Shown: positions 36,447 to 44,382 of the stretch, one piece after another
Layout: every line of letters starts with the position of its first letter
Numbering within the stretch: the stretch's first letter is position 1
DNA from: Streptomyces sp. PKU-EA00015
Lineage (GTDB): Bacteria > Actinomycetota > Actinomycetes > Streptomycetales > Streptomycetaceae
DNA length: 58,008 nucleotides
NCBI RefSeq assembly: GCF_013387495.1
Contig: NZ_JABZEE010000023.1
Location: forward strand, 1-58,008
Reading direction: 5' to 3'
The notes under the pieces: generated by a model
Database searches by the model: none
What the model was told of the DNA's origin: nothing
What the model saw: only the letters and a program-made list of their open reading frames with translations
Position numbers and translations under genes: made by a program

Positions 36447-36482
36447 CCACCGCCACCGCCACCGCCACCGCCACCGCCACCG
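36447..36482. repeat. CCACCG hexanucleotide repeat, six copies
   Basis: 36 bases of perfect CCACCG repeats mark the exact break of the MocR pseudogene. Such arrays slip during replication and may have caused or followed the deletion. Confidence 0.9.
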
Positions 36483-36525
36483 GCAGGCGCGCGGACCCGG
36501 CCGCGCGCCGCGGCGCACCGGGGCG

Positions 36526-36888
36526 TCAGCCCCGACCGATCGCGTCCCGCACCGCCTCCTCCGTACGCCCCACCACCGCCGTGCCGTCCTCCGCCGTGAT
36601 GATCGGCCGCTGGATGAGCTTCGGGTGCTGCGCGAGGGCCGCGATCCAGCGGTCCCGTGAACTCTCGTCCCGCGCCCACTCCTTGAGCCCCAGCTCCTTC
36701 GCCGCGGCCTCCTGCGTACGCGTGATGTCCCACGGTTCGAGGCCGAGCCGGCCCAGCACCTCCCGGATCTCGTCCTCGGTCGGCACGTCCTCCAGATAGC
36801 GCCGCACGGTGTAGTCGGCGCCCTCGGCGTCGAGCAGCGTGAGGGCGCTGCGGCACTTGGAACAGGCGGGGTTGATCCAGATCTCCAT
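36526..36888 (-). CDS. ArsC/Spx-family thioredoxin-fold protein
   Basis: 120 residues from the ATG at 36888: EIWINPACSKCRSALTLLD contains Cys9 and Cys12 of the ArsC-like CxxC. Ends with HPKLIQRPII, where the Arg is the oxyanion-binding residue in arsenate reductases. No arsenic-resistance genes are near, so it may be a general glutaredoxin-like reductase or a transcription-linked Spx-like protein. The short distance to the MocR pseudogene (44 nt beyond the repeat) suggests the region was rearranged. Confidence 0.88.
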   Translation of the reverse strand: MEIWINPACSKCRSALTLLDAEGADYTVRRYLEDVPTEDEIREVLGRLGLEPWDITRTQEAAAKELGLKEWARDESSRDRWIAALAQHPKLIQRPIITAEDGTAVVGRTEEAVRDAIGRG

Positions 36889-37009
36889 GCCGCACACCGT
36901 ACCGCTCGCGCTGCCTCAAACGCCTTCTGGCCAGCGGCGATTGTCAGTGGCCGCCGGTAGAATGAACAGCAGTTCGGGATGGTCCCGCCACCGCGCCAGG
37001 AGGTTGCCG

Positions 37010-37276
37010 ATGGCCGTTGCCACACTCACGACGAAGCCCCTGATCCCCCATCAGAAGAAGCCGCTCCCGGCCGGACAGCCGCGCGAGTGGTACGTGTCGC
37101 ACAACCGCCGCCTGAAGGCGATGCGCCTCACGATCGCCCTGCTCGACTCCGGCGTCTACCACCCGGCGACCGCCGACAACCGCCGCATACGGGCCACGGC
37201 CGAGCGCATCGGCGTGCACGTCCCCTCCGACACGACGTGCCGGATGGTCCGGGCCCTGATCCGCTACGGCCGCTGA
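37010..37276 (+). CDS. Small conserved hypothetical protein
   Basis: 88 residues, basic (many Arg and Lys), with no membrane segment: MAVATLTTKPLIPHQKK ... YVSHNRRLKAMRLTIALLDSG. The family is not recognised. AGGAGG lies 7 nt before the ATG. It is divergent from the ArsC-like gene (121 bp) and converges with the MOSC gene (10 nt). Confidence 0.75.
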   Translation: MAVATLTTKPLIPHQKKPLPAGQPREWYVSHNRRLKAMRLTIALLDSGVYHPATADNRRIRATAERIGVHVPSDTTCRMVRALIRYGR

Positions 37277-37286
37277 TCCGACGGGT

Positions 37287-38156
37287 TCAGGAGACGGGGC
37301 GCCTGGGATCGGGCGCCCCGTTCTCGTACCACTCGGCGCGCACGGTGTCCCCGACGGACAGCGTGCCGCCGCGCAGCACCGCCACCTTCGCACCGAAGCT
37401 GACCTTGTTGTCGTACGCGGGCTCCCGCCGGTACGTCGCGAGGGTGCGCACCGGCTCGGGCCCCTTCCGCCGCCCGGTGACCTGGTCGACCAGCGGCACG
37501 GAACAGCGCATCGCCCGTACGGAATGGGCGAGCCGGGCGGTTCCGATCTCCAGCCGCCGCATCAGGTCCTCGTCGTGCGGCGCGGCGCAGCCGTCGAGGA
37601 CGATGTTGGCCCGGAAGCGGTTCATGGGCACCGGGGTCCCGCCCGCGGCCTCGATCCGTGCGTTGAGCCCGTCGAGCGAGGCCTGCGAGACGACGGCCAC
37701 GGCATGCGCGTCGGCGAAGGCGACCTTGCCGGGCGTCTCCCCCCACCCGTCCCGGTCGAACGCGTCGCGCACCCGTACCAGCCGGGACTTGACGCCGAGC
37801 ACCTCGGAGAGCCACTCGGCGACGGCGTCGCCCTGGTCGATCGCGTGCCCGACCGGCTTGTCGAACAGGCTCACCGGCCGCGGCGCACCCTCGGGGTCCA
37901 CGTCGACCACGAGATCCTCGACCCCGCCCGCCCGCAGCGTCACCGTGCGCCCGCCCTCGCCGACCCGTGGCCGTACGGCGGCCAGGGCCGGGTGTGCCCG
38001 CTGACTGCGGAACGACCCGTCGACGGCGTCGACCACCATGAACGTCCGGTCGTGCTCGAGCCCCGTGTCCCCGGCCACGACGGACATCACATCGGTCCCG
38101 GCGCAGCCCTTGACCGGGTAGTACGTCAGCTTCTGCACAGTGATCCCCATGGACAT
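37287..38156 (-). CDS. MOSC-domain protein
   Basis: 289 residues. The N-terminal MOSC_N barrel (KLTYYPVKGCAGTDV) is followed by the catalytic MOSC domain with RCSVPLVDQVTGRRK near 218-232, which includes the conserved Cys for a molybdenum cofactor or sulphur carrier. Family members act in molybdenum-cofactor-dependent reductases; no partner genes are next door. The start is taken as the ATG at 38156, with another in-frame two codons later. Confidence 0.9.
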   Translation of the reverse strand: MSMGITVQKLTYYPVKGCAGTDVMSVVAGDTGLEHDRTFMVVDAVDGSFRSQRAHPALAAVRPRVGEGGRTVTLRAGGVEDLVVDVDPEGAPRPVSLFDKPVGHAIDQGDAVAEWLSEVLGVKSRLVRVRDAFDRDGWGETPGKVAFADAHAVAVVSQASLDGLNARIEAAGGTPVPMNRFRANIVLDGCAAPHDEDLMRRLEIGTARLAHSVRAMRCSVPLVDQVTGRRKGPEPVRTLATYRREPAYDNKVSFGAKVAVLRGGTLSVGDTVRAEWYENGAPDPRRPVS

Positions 38157-38190
38157 GGATCGTAGAGGGGCCACGGCGCACGCGGGTGTC

Positions 38191-38658
38191 TCAGGGTGCC
38201 TTGCAGGTGGCGGTGTCGCCGGGCCCGGAGGCGGTGGCGGTCCGCACCGGCCTGTCGTCGACCCGCACCCGGCAGGTGGCCTTGCCGCCGTCCGCGCCGA
38301 CCGTGACGACGAGCGTGCTGCTCATCTCCTGCCCGGACGTCTTGATCTCCCTGCGCCAGGGCAGGTCCGTCACCTGCTCCAGCTCCTGCTCGGTGCGCAG
38401 GTCCCCCGTGCCCTGGACGGAGAAGGAGACCGTGACATCACGGGCGTCGCCCGTGACCTCATAGGTCACCGTGGCAGTCCTGTCCACCGCGTCCTCGTCG
38501 GACACCTCGCTCACGACGAGACCGACAGCGGCCAGACACCCTCCGACGACCAGCACCAGGACGACGAGTACGACCCAGGGCCACTTCCGGCGCTTGCTGA
38601 CCGGGGGCTGCGGCGGCACGGCCGCGTGCCACCGCGGGTGGTTGCTCGGCTCGCTCAT
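38191..38658 (-). CDS. MmpS-like membrane-anchored protein
   Basis: 155 residues: a cytoplasmic tail, one membrane helix (about 27-49), then a small beta-rich outside domain. The order TVTYEVTGDARDVTVSFSVQG, then LPWRREIK, then TCRVRVDD ... DTATCK is the pattern of the mycobacterial MmpS/MmpL accessory family. No MmpL transporter is adjacent. It is 34 nt from the MOSC gene and probably co-transcribed. Confidence 0.75.
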   Translation of the reverse strand: MSEPSNHPRWHAAVPPQPPVSKRRKWPWVVLVVLVLVVGGCLAAVGLVVSEVSDEDAVDRTATVTYEVTGDARDVTVSFSVQGTGDLRTEQELEQVTDLPWRREIKTSGQEMSSTLVVTVGADGGKATCRVRVDDRPVRTATASGPGDTATCKAP

Positions 38659-38736
38659 GTCCCCAGATTCGCCCCGCGCCGGGCGGCCCGCGACCGGGGA
38701 GCGCCGCCGCGGCGGAGCCGGGCCGGGTACGGGAAA

Positions 38737-38783
38737 GGCCGTCGGCCGTGCCTTCCGGTGAGGGAAGGGCACGGCCGACGGCC
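38737..38783 (-). terminator. glnA terminator
   Basis: A perfect 16-bp stem GGCCGTCGGCCGTGCC/GGCACGGCCGACGGCC with a 15-nt loop, 47 nt past the glnA stop. Confidence 0.85.
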
Positions 38784-38829
38784 CACAGACGGCCCAGGCG
38801 AGCGGAAACCGCTCCGACCTGCGGCGATC

Positions 38830-40239
38830 TTAGATGTCGAAGTAGAGCTCGAACTCGTGCGGGTGCGGCCGCAGCTGGATCGGGGCGATCTCGTTCGTGC
38901 GCTTGTAGTCGATCCACGTCTCGATCAGGTCCGACGTGAACACGCCGCCCGCCTGCAGGTACTCGTTGTCCTGCTCCAGGGCGTCGAGGACCGCCGGGAG
39001 GGAGGTCGGGACCTGGGGGACGTTCGCGTGCTCGTCGGGGGCGAGCTCGTAGAGGTCCTTGTCGATCGGCTCGGCCGGCTCGATCTTGTTCTTCACGCCG
39101 TCCAGGCCCGCGAGGAGGAGCGCGGAGAAGGCGAGGTACGGGTTCGACGACGGGTCCGGGGCGCGGAACTCGACGCGCTTGGCCTTCGGGTTCGAGCCGG
39201 TGATCGGGATACGCATCGCCGCCGAGCGGTTGCGCTGCGAGTACACCAGGTTGACCGGGGCCTCGAAGCCGGGGACGAGGCGGTGGTAGGAGTTCACCGT
39301 CGGGTTGGTGAAGGCCAGCAGCGACGGGGCGTGCTTGAGGATGCCGCCGATGTAGTAGCGGGCGGTGTCCGACAGGCCCGCGTAACCGGCCTCGTCGTAG
39401 AAGAGCGGGGAGCCGCCCTGCCACAGCGACTGGTGGACGTGCATGCCCGAGCCGTTGTCGCCGAAGATCGGCTTCGGCATGAAGGTCGCGGTCTTGCCGT
39501 TGCGCCAGGCGACGTTCTTCACGATGTACTTGAAGAGCATCAGGTCGTCGGCCGCGGCGAGCAGCGTGTTGAACTTGTAGTTGATCTCCGCCTGGCCGGC
39601 GGTGCCGACCTCGTGGTGCTGGCGCTCGACCTGCAGGCCGACGTTCTCCAGCTCCAGGGAGATCTCCGCACGAAGGTCGGCGAAGTGGTCGACGGGCGGG
39701 GCCGGGAAGTAGCCGCCCTTGTAGCGGACCTTGTAGCCGCGGTTGTCCTCGACCGCGCCCGTGTTCCAGGCGCCCGCCTCGGAGTCGATGTGGTAGAAGC
39801 CCTCGTTCGCGGCGGTGTTGAAGCGCACCGAGTCGAAGACGTAGAACTCGGCCTCGGGGCCGAAGTACGCCGTGTCCGCGATGCCGGTGGAGGCGAGGTA
39901 GGCCTCGGCCTTCTTGGCGATGTTCCGCGGGTCGCGGCTGTACTGCTCGCCCGTGATCGGGTCGTGGATGAAGAAGTTGATGTTCAGCGTCTTGTCACGG
40001 CGGAACGGGTCCAGACGGGCGGTCGACAGGTCGGCGCGCAGCGCCATGTCGGACTCGTGGATCGCCTGGAAGCCGCGGATCGACGAGCCGTCGAACGCCA
40101 GCTCGTCCGAGGGGTCGAAGGCCGTCGCCGGGATCGTGAAGTGCTGCATGACGCCAGGAAGGTCGCAGAACCGGACGTCAACCATCTTTACGTCGTTGTC
40201 AGCGATGTACTTCTTGGCCTCGTCGGCGTTCTGGAACAT
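38830..40239 (-). CDS. glnA: Type I glutamine synthetase GlnA
   Basis: Makes glutamine and is the main ammonia-assimilating enzyme. 469 residues, the usual GSI-beta length. Key blocks are [45 protein letters not shown] and GSGMHVHQS. Tyr397 in [10 protein letters not shown] is the site adenylylated by GlnE, also present in this window. GGAGGAGTTGG lies before the ATG at 40239. The region 98-135 nt upstream carries a GlnR-type array, so nitrogen control of transcription is expected. Confidence 0.98.
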   Translation of the reverse strand: MFQNADEAKKYIADNDVKMVDVRFCDLPGVMQHFTIPATAFDPSDELAFDGSSIRGFQAIHESDMALRADLSTARLDPFRRDKTLNINFFIHDPITGEQYSRDPRNIAKKAEAYLASTGIADTAYFGPEAEFYVFDSVRFNTAANEGFYHIDSEAGAWNTGAVEDNRGYKVRYKGGYFPAPPVDHFADLRAEISLELENVGLQVERQHHEVGTAGQAEINYKFNTLLAAADDLMLFKYIVKNVAWRNGKTATFMPKPIFGDNGSGMHVHQSLWQGGSPLFYDEAGYAGLSDTARYYIGGILKHAPSLLAFTNPTVNSYHRLVPGFEAPVNLVYSQRNRSAAMRIPITGSNPKAKRVEFRAPDPSSNPYLAFSALLLAGLDGVKNKIEPAEPIDKDLYELAPDEHANVPQVPTSLPAVLDALEQDNEYLQAGGVFTSDLIETWIDYKRTNEIAPIQLRPHPHEFELYFDI

Positions 40240-40336
40240 CCAACTCCTCCTACTCCCACCCGGGAGGGGCGGGGTTGCAGCTCGTCCGTGCGGCCAGTGC
40301 GGTGGCACACGCTGGACACGACCATAGGCAGACCGG

Positions 40337-40374
40337 ATTTCTCAAGCATGACCCATTTGTTTCGACGAAGTTAA
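40337..40374 (-). promoter_or_regulatory. GlnR operator upstream of glnA
   Basis: On the minus strand four boxes are spaced exactly 11 bp apart: TTAAC (40370-40374), GAAAC (40359-40363), GTCAT (40348-40352) and GAAAT (40337-40341). This is the gTnAc-n6-GaAAc double-site pattern of Streptomyces GlnR. It sits in the 218-bp gap to the divergent RDD gene. Confidence 0.85.
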
Positions 40375-40457
40375 CCGGCACGGGTGCCGAGGGCGCCCGT
40401 GGCCGGCTCGGGGGCCCGGCCCGAAGTGATCCAAAGCGGGCGCAGTACCGTGGTCGG

Positions 40458-40925
40458 GTGGACAACAGGCAAGCAATCGGATCGTGGCTTTCCGGGCCCC
40501 GCGCGGCGGCCGAGGACATGGGTGTCGACTTCGGGTACCGCGGCCAGCGGCTCGGTCTGCCGGAGACGGGGCCGGGCTCCGTGGCACCGCTCGGGCGTCG
40601 CTTCGGAGCGCTGTTCCTCGACTGGGGACTGTGTTTCCTGATCGCATACGGACTGTTCGCAGGCAGTAACCAGCAGGCGACGTCCAACCGCGCCCTGATC
40701 GTCTTCCTCGTGATGAGCGTGCTCACCGTCGGCACCGTCGGGTGCACCCCCGGCAAGCGGCTCCTCGGACTGCGCGTCGTCTCCGAGAACGGCGGCCGTC
40801 TCGGCTTCGGCCGGGTCGTCGTCCGCAGCGTCCTGCTGTGCCTCGCCGTGCCGGCGCTCGTCTGGGACCGCGACGGCCGCGGCCTGCACGACCGTCTCGC
40901 CCGCGCGGTCCAGGTCAGGATCTGA
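40458..40925 (+). CDS. RDD-family membrane protein
   Basis: 155 residues from the GTG at 40458. After an N-terminal cytoplasmic segment (IGSWLSGPRAAAEDMGVDF) there are about three helices. The RDD signature is spread over R48 (GRRFGALFLDWG, with Asp55) and DRLARAVQ near the end. Some RDD proteins exchange ions or small solutes, but the function is not known. It is divergent from glnA, and this order next to glnA is conserved in Streptomyces. Confidence 0.88.
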   Translation: MDNRQAIGSWLSGPRAAAEDMGVDFGYRGQRLGLPETGPGSVAPLGRRFGALFLDWGLCFLIAYGLFAGSNQQATSNRALIVFLVMSVLTVGTVGCTPGKRLLGLRVVSENGGRLGFGRVVVRSVLLCLAVPALVWDRDGRGLHDRLARAVQVRI

Positions 40926-40975
40926 GCCGCGCAGGACAGCGGAGAACGAGAGAGCCGCGGGAGACAGCGGAGAAC

Positions 40976-41014
40976 GCGAGAGGCGGCCGGGACGATGTCC
41001 CGGCCGCCTCTCGC
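40976..41014. terminator. Perfect 18-bp hairpin between convergent genes
   Basis: Arms GCGAGAGGCGGCCGGGAC and its exact complement with a GAT loop. It sits between the RDD gene and the DUF4191 gene, so it can end both. A 14-bp direct repeat GACAGCGGAGAACG lies just to its left. Confidence 0.85.
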
Positions 41015-41028
41015 GTGTCCTGGATGCG

Positions 41029-41736
41029 TCAGCGCATCTTTCCGCCGCGCGGCATCCGCATGCCCTTGGGCATCGGACCCTTGGGCAGCGGCATGTTGCT
41101 CATCAGGTCGCCCATCGCGCGCAGCCGGTCGTTGGTCGAGGTGACCTGCGGGCCGCTGAGGACGCGGGGCAGCTTGAGCATCGTGGTGCGCACCTTCTTC
41201 AGCGGCACCTGGCCCTCGCCGTTGCCGACCAGGATGTCGTGCACGGGGACGTCCACGACGATCCGGTTCATCTTCTTCTTCTCGGCCGCGATCAGTGTCT
41301 TGACCCGGTTCGGGTTGCCCTCGGCGACCAGCACGATGCCGGCCTTGCCGACCGCGCGGTGCACCACGTCCTGGTTGCGGTTCATCGCCACCGCGGGTGT
41401 CGTGGTCCAGCCGCGCCCCACGTTCTGCAGGACCGCCGCGGCGGCGCCCGGCTGGCCCTCCATCTGCCCGAAGGCCGCCCGCTCGGCGCGGCGTCCGAAG
41501 ACGATCGCCATCGCCAGGAAGGCCAGCAGGAAGCCCAGGATGCCCAGGTAGATGGGGTGGTCGATCAAGAAACCGATCGCGAGGAAGACACCGAAGGTGA
41601 CGATTCCCACAGCCGCGACGACAAGACCGACCTTGGGGTCGGCCTTACGGGTCATCTTGTACGTCAGGGCGATCTGCTTCAGTCGCCCGGGGTTCGCAGC
41701 AGCGTCAGCGCTGTCTGAGTTTGCCTTCCTCGCCAT
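41029..41736 (-). CDS. DUF4191 membrane protein
   Basis: 235 residues. Two adjacent membrane helices (about 36-57 and 62-80) are followed by a basic cytoplasmic domain (VGRGWTTTPAVAMNRNQDVVHRAVGKAG ... RVKTLIAAEKKK) and a Met/Gly/Pro-rich tail. DUF4191 is widespread in actinobacteria, has no assigned function and sits next to lipA in many genomes. It starts 18 nt downstream of a small gene, so the two probably share a transcript. Confidence 0.9.
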   Translation of the reverse strand: MARKANSDSADAAANPGRLKQIALTYKMTRKADPKVGLVVAAVGIVTFGVFLAIGFLIDHPIYLGILGFLLAFLAMAIVFGRRAERAAFGQMEGQPGAAAAVLQNVGRGWTTTPAVAMNRNQDVVHRAVGKAGIVLVAEGNPNRVKTLIAAEKKKMNRIVVDVPVHDILVGNGEGQVPLKKVRTTMLKLPRVLSGPQVTSTNDRLRAMGDLMSNMPLPKGPMPKGMRMPRGGKMR

Positions 41737-41754
41737 ACCTGAAGTTTACGTGGC

Positions 41755-41979
41755 CTAAGAAGTGCGGTCAGCCACGGCCTCCAGAACGTGCTCGGCCTCG
41801 ACGCGGTCCTTGGCCCGGCGCCGGTCCTCCAGCACCGCGGCCCAGGCGTTGCGGCGGGCGGTGCGCTGGCCGCCGCCGAGCAGCAGGGACTCCATGGCGC
41901 GCAGGGCGTCGGTGACGGACGGGATGGCTGTGGCGATCACGGGACGTACCGGCGCGGCCTGCATGCTGGAGGTCGGCAT
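41755..41979 (-). CDS. Small conserved hypothetical protein
   Basis: 74 residues with no membrane helix: a polar start, then AIPSVTDALRAMESLLLGGG and a helical basic C-terminus (RRAKDRVEAEHVLEAVA). The family is not recognised. It occurs in this position in streptomycetes between DUF4191 and lipA. The 18-nt distance and strand suggest a two-gene operon. Confidence 0.75.
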   Translation of the reverse strand: MPTSSMQAAPVRPVIATAIPSVTDALRAMESLLLGGGQRTARRNAWAAVLEDRRRAKDRVEAEHVLEAVADRTS

Positions 41980-42128
41980 CGTGAAGGTCCCCCTCGGGGC
42001 GGGAGTCGATGAGTGGGAGCTGTGCGTGCATTCAGCGTCACTGTTCGGTGTTACCAGGGCATGACCGGGTGGTCAAACGCCGATGAAACACCGATGGGCG
42101 CGCTGCGAAGCCGTCGCGAACGCGGACG

Positions 42129-42171
42129 CGGCCCGCACCACGTCCCCGACCTGCGGGGAGGGTGCGGGCCG
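42129..42171 (-). terminator. lipA terminator
   Basis: An 11-bp stem CGGCCCGCACC/GGTGCGGGCCG with an inner TCCCC/GGGGA pairing. It begins 45 nt past the lipA stop. Confidence 0.75.
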
Positions 42172-42215
42172 TGCCCAACTGGCCATTACTGGCCGGTAGT
42201 TGCTTGTGCCTGAAT

Positions 42216-43199
42216 TCACACGGCCTGGGCGGCCTGCGCGGAGTCGGTGGCCGTCGCGGTGCCCCGGGCCTCCATCGCCTGCTGGAAGAGGCGGCCGGCG
42301 CGGTAGGACGAACGGACCAGCGGACCGGACATGACGCCGGAGAAGCCGATCTCCTCGGCCTCCTCCTTCAGCTCGACGAACTCCTGCGGCTTCACCCAGC
42401 GCTCGACCGGGTGGTGGCGCACGGAGGGGCGCAGGTACTGGGTGATCGTGATCAGCTCGCAGCCCGCGTCGTGCAGGTGCTGCAGGGCCTCGCTGACCTC
42501 CTCACGGGTCTCGCCCATGCCGAGGATCAGGTTCGACTTGGTGACCAGGCCGTCCTCGCGGGCGCGCGTGATGACCTCGAGCGAGCGCTCGTAGCGGAAG
42601 CCGGGGCGGATGCGCTTGAAGATGCGCGGCACCGTCTCGACGTTGTGCGCGAGCACCTCGGGGCGGGAGGAGAAGACCTCGGCCAGCTGCTCGGGCACGG
42701 CGTTGAAGTCGGGGATCAGCAGCTCGACCTTGGTGCGGCCGGCCTCGCGGCCGGCGGTCTGCGCGTGGATCTGGCGCACGGTCTCGGCGTACAGCCAGGC
42801 GCCGCCGTCCTCCAGGTCGTCGCGGGCGACGCCGGTGATGGTGGCGTAGTTCAGGTCCATCGTGACGACGGACTCGCCGACGCGGCGCGGCTCGTCACGG
42901 TCGAGGGCCTGCGGCTTGCCGGTGTCGATCTGGCAGAAGTCGCAGCGGCGGGTGCACTGGTCGCCGCCGATGAGGAACGTGGCCTCGCGGTCCTCCCAGC
43001 ACTCGAAGATGTTGGGACAGCCAGCCTCCTGGCAGACCGTGTGCAGACCCTCGCTCTTGACCAGTTTCTGCAGCTGGTTGTACTCGGGACCCATCTTCGC
43101 CCGGGTCTTGATCCACTCGGGCTTGCGCTCGATGGGGGTCTGGCTGTTCCGGACCTCCAGGCGCAGCATCTTGCGTCCGTCGGGTGCGACTGCGGACAC
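42216..43199 (-). CDS. lipA: Lipoyl synthase
   Basis: Inserts two sulphurs into protein-bound octanoyl chains, using S-adenosylmethionine. 327 residues. The auxiliary cluster cysteines are C56, C61 and C67 ([12 protein letters not shown]), and the radical SAM cysteines are C82, C86 and C89 (CTRRCDFC). The end carries [11 protein letters not shown], with the conserved C-terminal Ser ligand of the auxiliary cluster. The start is the GTG at 43199, with AGGGAG 6 nt upstream. Its protein substrates include the E2 subunit of the 2-oxoacid dehydrogenases encoded at 57 kb. Confidence 0.97.
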   Translation of the reverse strand: MSAVAPDGRKMLRLEVRNSQTPIERKPEWIKTRAKMGPEYNQLQKLVKSEGLHTVCQEAGCPNIFECWEDREATFLIGGDQCTRRCDFCQIDTGKPQALDRDEPRRVGESVVTMDLNYATITGVARDDLEDGGAWLYAETVRQIHAQTAGREAGRTKVELLIPDFNAVPEQLAEVFSSRPEVLAHNVETVPRIFKRIRPGFRYERSLEVITRAREDGLVTKSNLILGMGETREEVSEALQHLHDAGCELITITQYLRPSVRHHPVERWVKPQEFVELKEEAEEIGFSGVMSGPLVRSSYRAGRLFQQAMEARGTATATDSAQAAQAV

Positions 43200-43320
43200 G
43201 ACCGGCTCCCTACAGCTTCGATTCTTCGGCGAACACCAGAGTACGCCCGTTAAAAGTGCGGCCTTACGTGTGGCCAACCCGTGGCCAGAGGGACGCATTC
43301 CCCAGGGCCGCCGACGGCCG

Positions 43321-44118
43321 TCAGGCGGACGCCTTCTCGATCACGCGGGGCTGCGGCTCCGCGTTCTCCAGGACGTCGCGCATATGCCTCTCCAGGACCG
43401 GGAGCACCTCCTCGATCGTGATGTCACGGCCCAGCTCGTTCGCGAGCGAGGCCACGCCCGCGTCGCGGATGCCGCACGGCACGATCCGGTCGAACCAGGT
43501 GTTGTCCGGGTTCACGTTCAGGGCGAAGCCGTGCATCGACACGCCCTTCGCGATCCGGATGCCGATCGCGGCGAGCTTGCGGTCCTCGCGGCGCTGGCCG
43601 GCGTTGGAGGGGGCGTACTCCGGCCCGTTCAGGCGGGGGTCGAACTCCTCGTCCTGCAGCCGCGGGTCGAAGTCCAGCGACAGGCCGCCGAGTGCCGGAC
43701 GCTCCCTGACCAGGTCGCCCAGCACCCACACACCGCTGCGGCCCTCCACCCGGCTCGTCTCGACGCCGAACTCCGCGCAGGTGCGGATGAGGGCGTCCTC
43801 CAGGCGGCGTACGTGCGCGACCACGTCCACCGGGCGCGGCAGCTTCAGGATCGGATAGCCCACCAGCTGACCCGGGCCGTGCCAGGTGATCTTTCCGCCG
43901 CGGTCCACGTCGATGACGGGCGTGCCGTCCAGGGGGCGCTCACTGTCCGCCGTGCGCCGTCCGGCCGTGTAGACCGGCGGGTGCTCCAGGAGCAGGCAGG
44001 TGTCGGGGATCTCGTCGGCGAAGCGGGCGGCGTGGACCTCGCGCTGCTTCTGCCAGGCCTCCTGGTACTCGACGGCGTTCTCGCCGAACCCCAGTCGGAC
44101 GAACCGCAGCTCACTCAC
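43321..44118 (-). CDS. lipB: Octanoyl-[ACP]:protein octanoyltransferase
   Basis: Moves octanoate from acyl carrier protein to the lipoyl domains. 265 residues from the GTG at 44118 with GGAGG before it. The catalytic Cys215 ([11 protein letters not shown]) and Lys181 ([13 protein letters not shown]) are present; [11 protein letters not shown] is the ligand loop. Residues 136-178 (VRERPALGG ... SNAGQRRED) form a long insertion that E. coli LipB lacks. It lies just upstream of lipA on the same strand, 121 nt away. Confidence 0.96.
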   Translation of the reverse strand: MSELRFVRLGFGENAVEYQEAWQKQREVHAARFADEIPDTCLLLEHPPVYTAGRRTADSERPLDGTPVIDVDRGGKITWHGPGQLVGYPILKLPRPVDVVAHVRRLEDALIRTCAEFGVETSRVEGRSGVWVLGDLVRERPALGGLSLDFDPRLQDEEFDPRLNGPEYAPSNAGQRREDRKLAAIGIRIAKGVSMHGFALNVNPDNTWFDRIVPCGIRDAGVASLANELGRDITIEEVLPVLERHMRDVLENAEPQPRVIEKASA

Positions 44119-44382
44119 GGCAGAGCCTCCCTCGAACCTTCGCCCAGCTGTCATCCGGGCCCATGCCACTGTACGGCGGCCCGGAAGCCGGTGACCGGGC
44201 AGGTGGCTTCCGCCCCGCGTCCGTCAGCGCAGCTGTCACTGCCGCCGCCAATCCTCACACGATCGGATGAATGTGGGGCGAAGACGGCGGAACGGGCCGG
44301 GAGGGCCGCTAAATTCGCGCCGTTCCTCCCCCAGGGCTTCTCCCCCAGAGCTACGCATGGGGGGACCCCAGGAGGTACCCCC

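Noticed and set aside
36959..36963. A -10-like TAGAAT before the small gene at 37010
   Set aside because: The only TTGTCA nearby is 11 bp away, too close for a normal promoter spacing, so no promoter was called.
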